A DNA stretch of 64,000 bases. It comes from Bacteroidia bacterium. Lineage in GTDB: Bacteria > Bacteroidota > Bacteroidia > Bacteroidales > Azobacteroidaceae. Both the position numbers and the translations under genes were made by a program. Below are positions 9,080-17,779 of the stretch, piece by piece (position 1 is the stretch's first letter; every line of letters starts with the position of its first letter). The notes beneath the pieces were generated by a model that searched no databases, was not told where the DNA came from, and saw only the letters and a program-made list of their open reading frames with translations. The stretch lies in contig BNXY01000007.1 of assembly GCA_025999935.1 (NCBI GenBank), positions 1 to 64,000 on the forward strand, in the 5' to 3' direction.

Positions 9080-9779
9080 TATCGACAAAATAATGTTAGT
9101 GGCAGAGGCGTTGGGCGACTTACGCAGTCAGGTTGTTTTTGTTGGAGGGTCGGTGGCGGAACTCTATGCCGCGCAGCCAGAACTTTCAGACATTCGCCCT
9201 ACGATTGACGTAGATTGTGTTGTTGATATTAAAATTGTAACATATTCGGATTATGCTCGTTTGGAAGAAAAATTGCGAAAACTCGGATTTGCAAATGATA
9301 TATCAGACGATGCGCCTATTTGCAGGAAAACATACAGAGGTATTATTGTTGATTTTATGCCTGTAAATCCTGATATTTTGGGTTTTAGTAATCATTGGTA
9401 CAAAACAGGTTACGAAAACCGAATAGAAAAGCAAATGCCTGACAATACAGCAATTTACATTTTCCCTGTGGAATATTATGTCGCCACCAAATTGGAAGCG
9501 TTGAACAGTCGCGGTGGCACAGACATTCGTGGCAGCCACGATTGGGAAGATATTGTGTATGTGCTTGACAATTGCGATTATTTTTTGTTGAATTTACAAA
9601 AATGCAAAAATGAGGCTTTGCTTGATTATTTTAAAAATCAATTTAATAAATTATTGAATAATAGCAATATAAGAGAAATAATTTATTCGGTTTTACCTTT
9701 TAATTCAGAAAAAGAACAGGTTGATAAGATTTTTGCAATTTTGTGTAAGGCGTTTAATTTTCAAATTTGTATTATATAG
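9069..9779 (+). CDS. AbiEii-like nucleotidyltransferase
   Basis: 236 residues with the minimal nucleotidyltransferase signature: VFVGGSVAEL (G26, G27, S28), TIDVDCVVD (D47 and D49), and a third acidic residue in GIIVDFMPV. KLEALNSRG with DWEDIVYVLD further on is typical of the AbiEii/AbiGii toxin family. Those enzymes add nucleotides to tRNA or other RNAs and stop growth. Translation is coupled to the wHTH gene by an 11-bp overlap. Target and activity here are not shown by sequence. Confidence 0.75.
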   Translation: MANNIDKIMLVAEALGDLRSQVVFVGGSVAELYAAQPELSDIRPTIDVDCVVDIKIVTYSDYARLEEKLRKLGFANDISDDAPICRKTYRGIIVDFMPVNPDILGFSNHWYKTGYENRIEKQMPDNTAIYIFPVEYYVATKLEALNSRGGTDIRGSHDWEDIVYVLDNCDYFLLNLQKCKNEALLDYFKNQFNKLLNNSNIREIIYSVLPFNSEKEQVDKIFAILCKAFNFQICII

Positions 9780-9802
9780 TAACAAAATAAGAAAATACAA
9801 TT

Positions 9803-10513
9803 ATGACAAAAGATTACCTCATTGCGGCAGAGAATTTTTTCAATAAGGGAGATGCTTATTTGAAAGAAAAAGATTATGACAAAGCGATAGAATGTCATAA
9901 GAAAGCATTAGAAATAGCCCCCGAATTGTATGGAAAAGATACAATAGAAACGGCGTATAAGCATTTGGGAAAAATTTATTTGGGAAAAGAAGAATACATT
10001 AAGGCAAAAGAATATCAAAAAAAGGCTATTGAAGTAAAACATTCTTTGACAAATGTCGCAGCAATGGCGTATAATAATCGTGGAATTGCTTTTCTTAATG
10101 ATAAAAAATATGAAAAAGCCATCACTTGTTTTAAGAAAGCACTTAAAATAAAGTCGGATTATAAAGAGGCTCAACAAAACTTGCACAAAGTATATTGCAC
10201 AAAAGAGGAAATTAAGAAAGCAAAAGAAGAAAAGAAAGTCCTTGAAATAGAGAGTAAATCACAGTCTTTATACAGTACAGGAAATGAATATTTTAAAAAT
10301 AAAAAATACAAGGAGGCAATAAAATATTACCAAAAGTCTATCAAAGTAAAGCCAGATTATGCGGCGGCATACAATAATATGGGGACTGCATACAGGAATG
10401 AGGGAAAAAGCGACGAAGCAATGAAATGTTACGAAAAAGCATTGAAAATCAAGCCAAATGATAAAATTGCAGCCGAAAATATTTATATGATTAAACGATT
10501 AATGAAAATATAA
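9803..10513 (+). CDS. Tetratricopeptide-repeat protein
   Basis: 236 residues, almost all TPR. Clear 34-residue repeats include GDAYLKEKDYDKAIECHKKA, NNRGIAFLNDKKYEKAITCF and NNMGTAYRNEGKSDEAMKCY. No signal peptide or catalytic domain is visible, so it is a cytoplasmic protein-binding scaffold. It lies 23 bp after the nucleotidyltransferase and 14 bp before a PD-(D/E)XK gene on the same strand. Position suggests it assembles or senses for that nuclease. This is inference. Confidence 0.75.
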   Translation: MTKDYLIAAENFFNKGDAYLKEKDYDKAIECHKKALEIAPELYGKDTIETAYKHLGKIYLGKEEYIKAKEYQKKAIEVKHSLTNVAAMAYNNRGIAFLNDKKYEKAITCFKKALKIKSDYKEAQQNLHKVYCTKEEIKKAKEEKKVLEIESKSQSLYSTGNEYFKNKKYKEAIKYYQKSIKVKPDYAAAYNNMGTAYRNEGKSDEAMKCYEKALKIKPNDKIAAENIYMIKRLMKI

Positions 10514-10527
10514 TAAAATAAATATAT

Positions 10528-11289
10528 ATGGAAAAAATAATCGAATATTACAAGCAGCAAAATCCCAATGCAAACATTGATAAAAAGGGATATTTTCAAA
10601 ACTACAACGACAATTATATTGACAGAAATCTTCCCACTGAAATCGTAAATGATTTGAAACAAGGAAATGGGAATGAATTAGAAAGCAAATTTTGTGCTGT
10701 TCATTCTTCTTCTGCGTTATGTGTAAATGCTTTTGCACAAACACGATTATATCCACACGAATTTAAGTTTGAAAATCATACCGATTTTACAGACGTCAAA
10801 TTTGAAAAGAAATTATCCACAAAAATTAGTATGCCTAATCTTGATTTTTACCTCGAAAATGACAAGGTTATTATAGGTTTTGAAAGCAAATATACAGAAT
10901 ATTTTGAGGCAAAAATAGAACACACGAACAAAAATCTTCAAAAATATCATAACAATAAAAAGTTAGAATATTTGCCGAACGGTTTTATGTCAATCATTCA
11001 ATATTATTTATTAAAATCAGAGGAAATGAATTTAGATGTTGCCCAATTAATAAAACATACAATCGGATTGATAAATAATAAAGGCAATAAAAAACCGATA
11101 TTGGTATATATTTATTGGCAACCGACAAATTGGGAAAGTATTGATATTTGCAAAAAACACATTCAGGAAATAGAGGAATTTTCAAGAATAATCAAAGGGT
11201 TCATTGAATTTATACCAATATCTTATACAGAGTTTTGGAACAAATATCCTAATGAAAAAGTAAGAAAAAGATACGAACAAACAATATGA
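10528..11289 (+). CDS. PD-(D/E)XK nuclease, PGN_0703-like
   Basis: 253 residues. NLDFYLEND (D106) followed by IGFESKYTEYF (E119, K121) gives the D-x12-ExK signature. GNELESKF near residue 50 supplies the upstream glutamate. The layout resembles the PGN_0703 family of putative restriction endonucleases from Porphyromonas. No cognate methylase is nearby, so a classic restriction-modification role is unlikely. The stop overlaps the start of the metallophosphoesterase by 4 bp (ATGA), implying coupled translation. Confidence 0.7.
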   Translation: MEKIIEYYKQQNPNANIDKKGYFQNYNDNYIDRNLPTEIVNDLKQGNGNELESKFCAVHSSSALCVNAFAQTRLYPHEFKFENHTDFTDVKFEKKLSTKISMPNLDFYLENDKVIIGFESKYTEYFEAKIEHTNKNLQKYHNNKKLEYLPNGFMSIIQYYLLKSEEMNLDVAQLIKHTIGLINNKGNKKPILVYIYWQPTNWESIDICKKHIQEIEEFSRIIKGFIEFIPISYTEFWNKYPNEKVRKRYEQTI

Positions 11290-12053
11290 CAATCCAATAC
11301 GCCTCCGACCTCCATTTAGAATTTCCCGAAAACAGGAAATTTATGAAAGACAACCCGCTGCAACCAATGGGCGATGTGCTTGTGTTGGCAGGCGACATTG
11401 GCTATTTGGCAGAATACGCACTGTATGCCGATTTTTGGGATTATGTGTCGGCAAATTTCCGCGAAACAATCGTTGCAATCGGCAACCACGAACTTTATAC
11501 TTATTTCGATTTGTCGGAAATTTCCGATGGTTTGGTTATGACAATCCGCCACAATGTAAAAGTGTATTACAACTCTGTTGTTCAGATAGATAATGTTGAT
11601 TTTATAGTTTCAACGCTTTGGTCAAAAATTCCGATTGTTGATGCCTATATGACTGAAAAAGGTGTAAATGATTTTTACAGAATAATGTACAAAGGCAAGC
11701 GATTGAGTTACAATGTTTTCAACGAAGAACACGAGCGTTGTTTTGATTTTATCCGTAGGGGCGTTGCGTGCAACGCCCAAAAAACAGAACGAAAAACAGT
11801 TGTTGTAACGCACCACGTTCCTTCGTTTGCACTGTCTTCTCTTGATTTTGCAGGCAGTAGAATTAACGGCGCATTTACCACAGAACTTGGCAATTACATT
11901 GCCGACAGCCCGATTGATATTTGGATTTACGGACATTCGCACAGAAATATTGACAAAGTGATTGGCAAAACGCAATGTGTTAGTAATCAACTCGGATATA
12001 TTTCGCACAATGAACATATTGATTTCAATAATGGAAAAATAATTATAATTTGA
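11286..12053 (+). CDS. Calcineurin-like metallophosphoesterase
   Basis: 255 residues with all five metal-binding motifs in order: SDLHLE near residue 8, LAGDIGYL, AIGNHELY, VVTHHVPS and IYGHSHRNID. It should bind two metal ions and hydrolyse a phosphoester; the substrate is unknown. Residues about 156-165 (RRGVACNAQK) come from a palindromic DNA insertion, see 11758-11778. The preceding gene is a nuclease and the TPR gene is upstream, so it may be an effector or nucleotide-clearing part of a defence cassette. It lies just before the true jetC start. Confidence 0.8.
   Translation: MTIQYASDLHLEFPENRKFMKDNPLQPMGDVLVLAGDIGYLAEYALYADFWDYVSANFRETIVAIGNHELYTYFDLSEISDGLVMTIRHNVKVYYNSVVQIDNVDFIVSTLWSKIPIVDAYMTEKGVNDFYRIMYKGKRLSYNVFNEEHERCFDFIRRGVACNAQKTERKTVVVTHHVPSFALSSLDFAGSRINGAFTTELGNYIADSPIDIWIYGHSHRNIDKVIGKTQCVSNQLGYISHNEHIDFNNGKIIII
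11758..11778. repeat. Palindromic insertion inside the phosphoesterase gene
   Basis: GGGCGTTGC (11759-11767), GT, then the mirror arm (11770-11778). It is unusually G+C-rich for this gene and adds about 10 residues between a helix and the THH motif without breaking the frame. Confidence 0.7.
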
Positions 12054-12059
12054 TATAAA

Positions 12060-12092
12060 AACAATGAAATACCTGAATAAAATAATCTTCAT
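12060..12092 (+). repeat. True jetC start, copy 3 of the repeat
   Basis: Contains the jetC ATG at 12064. Identical over 33 bp to 8397-8429, and 20 of 21 bp to 3690-3710. Confidence 0.9.
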
Positions 12093-15000
12093 AAACTCTG
12101 CCGATAAATCGTTGCCATACTCCGAAGTTAATCTTGACGGAAATGTGCATTTTATTGGCACACAGGGAGTTGGTAAAAGTACTTTGTTGCGTACAATTTT
12201 GTTTTTTTACAACGCCGACAAAACAAAACTTGGAATAAAGGCGGGGCAAAAATCGTATGACGAGTATTATTTCCCGTACCAAAATTCATTTATTATTTAC
12301 GAAGTGCAGACCGACAACAGCGCTTTTTGTGTGCTGACCTTCAAATCGCAAGGCAGAGTAGCATTTCGTTTTTTCGATTCTGCCTACAACAAAGAAAATT
12401 TTATTGACAGCGAGGGCAAAGCATTTGAAACTTGGGACAAAATTCGCGACAGTTTTGGCAGAAATATCAGTTACACACGCATTATCAGCAGTTATGAGGA
12501 ATTTCGCAACATACTTTACGGCAACAATAAGGAACTGCAAAAAGATTTTCGCAAATATGCGCTCATTGAAAGCAAACAATATCAGAACATTCCCCGCACA
12601 ATCAGCAATGTTTTTCTGAATACAAAATTAGATGCGGAATTTGTTAAAGAAACCATTATCAAGTCGTTGAACGAAGACGAAATAAAGATTGATTTGATGA
12701 CCTATTCTCAACATTTAAAAGATTTTGAAGCCCATTTGAATGATATAAAAAAATGGACAGACAAAAACCGTAACGGCGAAAATTCACTTGAAAAACAGGC
12801 AGATAAAGTATCAGAACACTATTCTGCACTTAAATATTTGGAACAGGAAAAAGAAGATTTAGCAAAAAAACTCGGTTGGGCATTGAAAAATGTGAATGAG
12901 CAACAACCCAAATTTCAGGAGTTATTGCATTCCGAAACTTTGAAAAAAGGACAAAAACAGGGAAAATTAGACGAAATCGACAATGATTTTGATAAAAAGA
13001 AAGGAAATATTCAAAAAGAAATTGGGATTTTTTCAGAAAAACTAAAAACCATAAAAACCAAACGAGAGGAATATGAAATACTGAATATCAATGAAATTAT
13101 AAAACGTGTAGCAACAAAAAATTCATTAGATTTAGAAAAAGCAAATCTTGATAAAGAAAAAGCCATTTTAACTTCAAAATTTATTGAAATTCAGCAACGG
13201 TATGAAGCATTACTCAAACAGTTGGGAAATCAATTAAAGGAATTTGAAAATAGCAAGCAACAAGAACTCAATACAGCCAAAGCCAATTTTGTAGATTTCA
13301 AGGATGAAATTTCCAAACAATATGAAACGATTTCCGAGAATATTAAAACGCAAAACAAAACGGAACTCGAGACAGCACAATCGCTTGTAAAAGAGAAAGA
13401 AAATGCCATTACAAATCAAAAAATCAAGCGAGCCGAAACCAAAAATAAACGATTTTACGAAACTGAAATTGAAGGTTGCAATAAAGATATTTTTGAATTA
13501 AAAAGCAAAATTTCAAATGCAGAAAACACTATTGTTCAGGCGAAAAAAGAGCAAAAAAATCTTGAAACAGCGTGGCAACTCGAAGAAAAAGGCATAAAAG
13601 CAGACAATAACCGTGAAATAGAAAAGCAAACGGAAAAACAGACAAAACTCAAATCGAAAGTCGCTGAAATAGAGAACAAAATTGAAAATTGCAAAGATTC
13701 GCTTTATGGTTGGCTTGGGCGAGAAATACCCGATTGGCAAAACACAATCGGACAAGTAATTGATGATAATGTATTATTTAACAAAAACTTAAATCCGCAA
13801 AAAGCTCAATCCGTCATTGCGGGCAACGACCCGCAATCTCCTCTGAATTTTTACGGAATTAATATTGATTTACAGGAAATTGGCAAAGAGGTAAAAACCA
13901 TAACCGATTACGAAAATGAAAAAGCCGAATGGCAAAATCAAATTACGGCAATCCAAAAATCAATTTCTGCTTTGAACGCTCAAATGGACAAAGATTTGGA
14001 AAATTTAAGAAGAAAATATCACACAAAAATCAAAGAGCAGAAAGACATAATTTCACACAACGAATATCAGAAAACGATAAACACTCCCAAAGTTGAGGCA
14101 AAAAAAGTGGAGTTATCAGAACTTGAAAATAAAGCAAAATCGGAAAAGCAAAAAGCACTGCAAAATATTGAAAATGAAATCAATCGTTTGTCGGAAGAAA
14201 AAATAAAAGACGAAGAAAAGGTTGAAAAAATCAAATTGCACATTGAAAAACAACTGAAAGACAAACAAAAAGAGAAAGAATCCAAAATCAAAGTTGAACA
14301 GCAAAAATTGTTTGATGTTGAAACAGAAATAAATTCGTGCATTCGTGGCAAAAAAACAGAAATTGATAACAAAGTAGAGCAAATTAAACAACAGAAAAAT
14401 CAAGAACTTGACACAAAAGGCGCTGATACAAAACGAATTTCAGAGATTGATTTACGAATTTCAGAATTGGAAAGCGAACTTGCTTTTATCGAAACAAACC
14501 GCGACAAAGTGGCTGAATATAACAAAGATAAGCGAGAACTTTTTGACCGTGAAGCAGAGTTCAAAAACCAGAAAGCAGGCTTTGAAAGCCAATTAGAAAC
14601 TGAAAAACAGAAATACGAACAGCAAAAATCAAAATTGATTGCCGAACTCGGCGAGATAAAGGCAAATCTTCAATCTTTTGAGAATAAAATCAATGAGTAT
14701 AACAATGATTTACAACAATTTGAATCATTCTCAAAGACCGAAATTTATACCTCGATAGAACAATTTGTTTCCGATTTTTCAGAAGAGAACAAAAGCGATT
14801 TTTCGTGTGTAAAACTTATAACGGAAATCAACACAAACGACAACTCCAATACAAAGCGATACAACGATTTACAAGAAGCAATCAATAAATTTGCAGGCAA
14901 TTTTTCTGAAAACAACCTATTCAGTTTCAAAACCAAGTGCATTACACGCGAAGATTATTTTGCCTTTGCCGACAATTTGAAAGAATTTATTGACGAAAAT

Positions 15001-15756
15001 AAAATCGGCGAATATAAACGGCGTTTTGATGAACGATTTGCTGAAATAATTAAAATAATAGGGAGAGAAACTCAGCAACTTATTGAAAAAGAGGGCGAAA
15101 TAAGTCAAGTAATCAATGAAATAAACAACGATTTTGTTACACGAAACTTTGTCGGTGCAATCAAAAGTATGGAACTTAAAACCAACGAAAGCGCCAATGT
15201 AATTTATCGCTTACTTGTTGATATTAAGAAATATAATGACGAAAACACATACGATTTAGGTGCGATTAATTTGTTTTCGACAGGAAACACAGCAACTGCA
15301 AACGAAAAAGCAATTGAATTTCTGAAGCAATTAATCAAAGCCATGTCCGAGACCAAAGAGCGAGAAATTACACTTTCGGATTCTTTTGAATTACTGTTCA
15401 AAATTGTTGAAAACGACAATGATACAGGTTGGGTCGAAAAACTGACCAATGTTGGTTCGGAAGGTACAGATACTTTGGTTAAAGCAATGATTAACATAAT
15501 GTTGCTCAATGTTTTCAAAGAACGTGCCGCACGCAAAAACAAAGGCGATTTCTCTTTGCATTGTATGATGGACGAAATCGGCAAACTGCACCCCAATAAT
15601 GTAAAAGGCATTCTGAAGTTTGCCAACGACCGTAATATCTTGCTAATCAATAGTTCTCCAACTTCCTATAACGCAGCAGATTACAAATATACATACATTT
15701 TACGCAAAGATGTCAATAATAAAACAAGTATCAACAGAATAGTAACTAAAAAATGA
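12064..15756 (+). CDS. jetC: Wadjet-like JetC (SMC/MksB-type ATPase)
   Basis: 1230 residues with the SMC plan. Walker A is GTQGVGKSTLLRTI near residue 35. Long coiled coils run from about 240 to 540 and 620 to 880 around a globular hinge-like segment. The C-terminal ATPase half carries GSEGTDTLVKAMINIMLLN and Walker B LHCMMDEIGKL near 1165. JetC is the DNA-loop-extruding motor that measures small circular DNA. It overlaps jetD by 4 bp. An in-frame palindromic insertion lies at residues about 580-592, near the hinge. jetA and jetB, normally directly upstream, are 8.3 kb away. Confidence 0.85.
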   Translation: MKYLNKIIFINSADKSLPYSEVNLDGNVHFIGTQGVGKSTLLRTILFFYNADKTKLGIKAGQKSYDEYYFPYQNSFIIYEVQTDNSAFCVLTFKSQGRVAFRFFDSAYNKENFIDSEGKAFETWDKIRDSFGRNISYTRIISSYEEFRNILYGNNKELQKDFRKYALIESKQYQNIPRTISNVFLNTKLDAEFVKETIIKSLNEDEIKIDLMTYSQHLKDFEAHLNDIKKWTDKNRNGENSLEKQADKVSEHYSALKYLEQEKEDLAKKLGWALKNVNEQQPKFQELLHSETLKKGQKQGKLDEIDNDFDKKKGNIQKEIGIFSEKLKTIKTKREEYEILNINEIIKRVATKNSLDLEKANLDKEKAILTSKFIEIQQRYEALLKQLGNQLKEFENSKQQELNTAKANFVDFKDEISKQYETISENIKTQNKTELETAQSLVKEKENAITNQKIKRAETKNKRFYETEIEGCNKDIFELKSKISNAENTIVQAKKEQKNLETAWQLEEKGIKADNNREIEKQTEKQTKLKSKVAEIENKIENCKDSLYGWLGREIPDWQNTIGQVIDDNVLFNKNLNPQKAQSVIAGNDPQSPLNFYGINIDLQEIGKEVKTITDYENEKAEWQNQITAIQKSISALNAQMDKDLENLRRKYHTKIKEQKDIISHNEYQKTINTPKVEAKKVELSELENKAKSEKQKALQNIENEINRLSEEKIKDEEKVEKIKLHIEKQLKDKQKEKESKIKVEQQKLFDVETEINSCIRGKKTEIDNKVEQIKQQKNQELDTKGADTKRISEIDLRISELESELAFIETNRDKVAEYNKDKRELFDREAEFKNQKAGFESQLETEKQKYEQQKSKLIAELGEIKANLQSFENKINEYNNDLQQFESFSKTEIYTSIEQFVSDFSEENKSDFSCVKLITEINTNDNSNTKRYNDLQEAINKFAGNFSENNLFSFKTKCITREDYFAFADNLKEFIDENKIGEYKRRFDERFAEIIKIIGRETQQLIEKEGEISQVINEINNDFVTRNFVGAIKSMELKTNESANVIYRLLVDIKKYNDENTYDLGAINLFSTGNTATANEKAIEFLKQLIKAMSETKEREITLSDSFELLFKIVENDNDTGWVEKLTNVGSEGTDTLVKAMINIMLLNVFKERAARKNKGDFSLHCMMDEIGKLHPNNVKGILKFANDRNILLINSSPTSYNAADYKYTYILRKDVNNKTSINRIVTKK
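13814..13839. repeat. Palindromic element inside jetC
   Basis: ATTGCGGG (13816-13823) and CCCGCAAT (13830-13837) flank CAACGA. Flanks GTC and CTCC match the widespread REP-like form GTCATTGCGGG...CCCGCAATCTCC. It reads VIAGNDPQSP in the JetC protein and keeps the frame. Confidence 0.65.
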
Positions 15757-16607
15757 CAAAAATTCCGTTACATATTGCAGAGAAATTATTATTGCTCCAG
15801 CAAGGTGCAACAATCGCGGCGAGTTCAGCAAAACACGCTATAATTGAAGAACTTGTTGCAGAAAACATTGTGCAACGAAACGGCAGAGTTCAGAAAAAAT
15901 TATCGGTTGCAAATACAAATTCATTAACTACCTATTTGCAAAATAAATTAGGTATCACTGATTTACAGCACTATATTGAGATTCTAAAACAAGAAGATTT
16001 CACAAGAAGTGATTTCACAGAAGTTTCAAGCAATTCAAAACTTAAACAAGTTCGTACTTTTAAAGGTTTTTTGATAAATTGTTATGAACCAATTCAAGCA
16101 AAAATCAATGGAAGTGAAACAGTAATCAACCCAATAGCTGGGACATTCCAATTTATCTACGATTTTGAAACTTTTGAAATTTCGCAAGATATTACGATAG
16201 TCTGCATTGAAAATCCTGAAAATTTTAGATATATTGAAAAACAAAAATATTTGTTTGAAAATATAAAGCCATTGTTTGTAAGTCGTTATCCTCAAAATCA
16301 AAGCAAAGATTTACTCAAATGGTTACAAACAATTCCTAACAAATATCTGCATTTTGGCGATTTTGATTTTGCAGGTATTGGAATTTATTTGAATGAATAT
16401 AAAAAATACCTTGGCAATAAGGCAAGTTTTTTTATACCTGAAAATATTGAACAACTGATTGAAAACTACGGAAATAAAGAATTATATGACATTCAAAAAA
16501 TCAATTTTGACAAACAAACGATTACCGAAGACAATCTTTTAAAATTGATTTTGTTAATTCATAAATACAAGAAAGGATTGGAACAGGAAATATTTATAAA
16601 AAAGTAA
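15753..16607 (+). CDS. jetD: Wadjet-like JetD (TOPRIM nuclease)
   Basis: 284 residues. An N-terminal winged-helix-like part is followed by a TOPRIM core: VCIENPENF supplies the glutamate and YLHFGDFDFAGIGIY the DxD pair, with a late KKGLEQE acidic helix. JetD cleaves plasmid DNA once the SMC motor stalls. It is shorter than the roughly 390 residues usual for JetD, mostly at the N-terminal side, so this is either a compact subtype or a related MksG. It starts inside the jetC stop (ATGA overlap), as expected for a stoichiometric partner. Confidence 0.8.
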   Translation: MTKIPLHIAEKLLLLQQGATIAASSAKHAIIEELVAENIVQRNGRVQKKLSVANTNSLTTYLQNKLGITDLQHYIEILKQEDFTRSDFTEVSSNSKLKQVRTFKGFLINCYEPIQAKINGSETVINPIAGTFQFIYDFETFEISQDITIVCIENPENFRYIEKQKYLFENIKPLFVSRYPQNQSKDLLKWLQTIPNKYLHFGDFDFAGIGIYLNEYKKYLGNKASFFIPENIEQLIENYGNKELYDIQKINFDKQTITEDNLLKLILLIHKYKKGLEQEIFIKK

Positions 16608-16703
16608 AATCAAAATATTATGTCCGAATCTCAAAACATAGAGTACAAAAGCAGTTGGCACGATGATTACCTTGATTGGATTTGCGGTTTCGCCAATGCG
16701 CAA

Positions 16704-16730
16704 TTGTCTGAATCAGGATTTGCAGGATTC
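16704..16730. repeat. Left inverted repeat of the GxxExxY element
   Basis: 27 bp beginning TTGTCTGAATCAGGATTTGC. It matches the reverse complement of 17146-17172 at 24 of 27 positions. Confidence 0.75.
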
Positions 16731-16754
16731 AAAGATTAACAGGATAATACAAAT

Positions 16755-17156
16755 ATGACATTGGATGAAATTACATATAAGATTAATGGTTGTGCAATGA
16801 AAGTGCATAAAACTTTGGGCAATGGCTTTCAGGAAGTTATTTATCAGCGTTGTCTCGCTATTGAATTAAAACGTGCAGGCTTGGAGTTTGAAAGAGAAAA
16901 AGAACAGACCATTTATTATGATGGCTTTGAAGTCGGAACTCGCAGGGCTGATTTCATTGTTGAAAATCAAGTAGTAGTAGAATTGAAAGCAATAGTTAAT
17001 CTTGAAGATGTACATTTGGCACAAGCAAAAAATTATGTTGTAGCGTACAATTTTTCGATAGGCTTGTTAATTAATTTCGGCGCAACAAGTTTGCAGTTTA
17101 AAAAGGTGTATAACCCAAAGTATAAACAGAATCAAGTAAATTCTAAAATCCTGTAA
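16755..17156 (+). CDS. GxxExxY family protein
   Basis: 133 residues. The family-defining motif is GNGFQEVIYQRCLAIELKRA (G-x-x-E-x-x-Y). It continues with ADFIVENQVVVELKAI, a D-x9-ExK arrangement that resembles a PD-(D/E)XK nuclease core. The gene is intact, has its own flanking inverted repeats, and sits inside the AlbA pseudogene. The stop codon overlaps the right inverted repeat. It is probably cargo of a small mobile unit. Its function is not established; nuclease activity is a structural inference. Confidence 0.85.
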   Translation: MTLDEITYKINGCAMKVHKTLGNGFQEVIYQRCLAIELKRAGLEFEREKEQTIYYDGFEVGTRRADFIVENQVVVELKAIVNLEDVHLAQAKNYVVAYNFSIGLLINFGATSLQFKKVYNPKYKQNQVNSKIL

Positions 17157-17172
17157 ATCTTGATTCAGACAA
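17146..17172. repeat. Right inverted repeat of the GxxExxY element
   Basis: Reads AAATCCTGTAAATCTTGATT then CAGACAA. It is the mirror of 16704-16730 with three mismatches. Host-gene sequence resumes at 17173. Confidence 0.75.
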
Positions 17173-17779
17173 GGTTTTACGCACACTCGACTATAAATTT
17201 CTTATCAAAAATATTTCTTTTGAAGGAATGAATCGCGTTGAAACGCTCGAATATCCTGTTCCTGCCCTTCGCGAGATGCTTTTAAACTCACTTATCCATC
17301 GTAATTATATGGGTGCGCCAACGCAACTTCGTGTCTATGAACACAAACTACAACTTTGGATTGCCCACGCCTACCCTCGAAGAAGATATGGGCGGTTTTA
17401 TGGTCAAACTTTTCAAAGACAGATTTACGAAAGAACAACTGCAAAAATTAAGGCTGAATGACAGGCAAATAAAAGCCGTTTTGTATGTGAAAGAGAAAGG
17501 GAAAATTACTAATAGTGAGTATCAGACTCTAAATTCAGTTGCAAAGCCCACAGCAACAAGAGATTTATCCGAACTTGCAGATACTTACAAAATTCTTAAA
17601 AACAGTGGATTTGGCGCAGGAAGTATCTATGAATTAACAACTTAAAATAATTGGCTCATAATTGGCTCAAAAAGGAGAAAATAAAGATGCCAAATATGAA
17701 ATCAATAATGTCGGATAAATGTCAGATAAAATCGAGATAGAAAAACATGGGATTAAGCATTTATTTTTGAAACATCAAT

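Larger units (their letters stand above)
16621..17645 (+). pseudogene. AlbA/Schlafen-type RecG-like regulator, disrupted
   Basis: The left part reads MSESQNIEYKSSWHDDYLDW and ICGFANAQ, the start of AlbA_2-domain proteins. At 16704 it is interrupted by a GxxExxY element. The right part from 17173 reads KNISFEGMNRVETLEYPVP and LREMLLNSLIHRNYMGAPT, the GHKL-like ATPase region. A frame change near 17370 leads into GLPTPTLEEDMGGFMVKLF and a C-terminal winged helix (LNDRQIKAVLYVKEKGKITN). About 190 internal residues are missing between left and right parts, and more before the GLP segment. A sibling pseudogene lies at 46205-46900. Confidence 0.75.

Noticed and set aside
8397..12092. Direct repeats as attachment sites of a tyrosine or serine integrase
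   Set aside because: No recombinase gene lies in either cargo block; the repeats coincide with coding starts, so recombination or duplication at the junction is the safer reading. The site-specific option is kept only as a test in the findings.
11622..12161. 179-codon minus frame opposite the phosphoesterase and jetC start
   Set aside because: It crosses two well-supported genes, including all metal-binding motifs and the jetC start, and has no family of its own.
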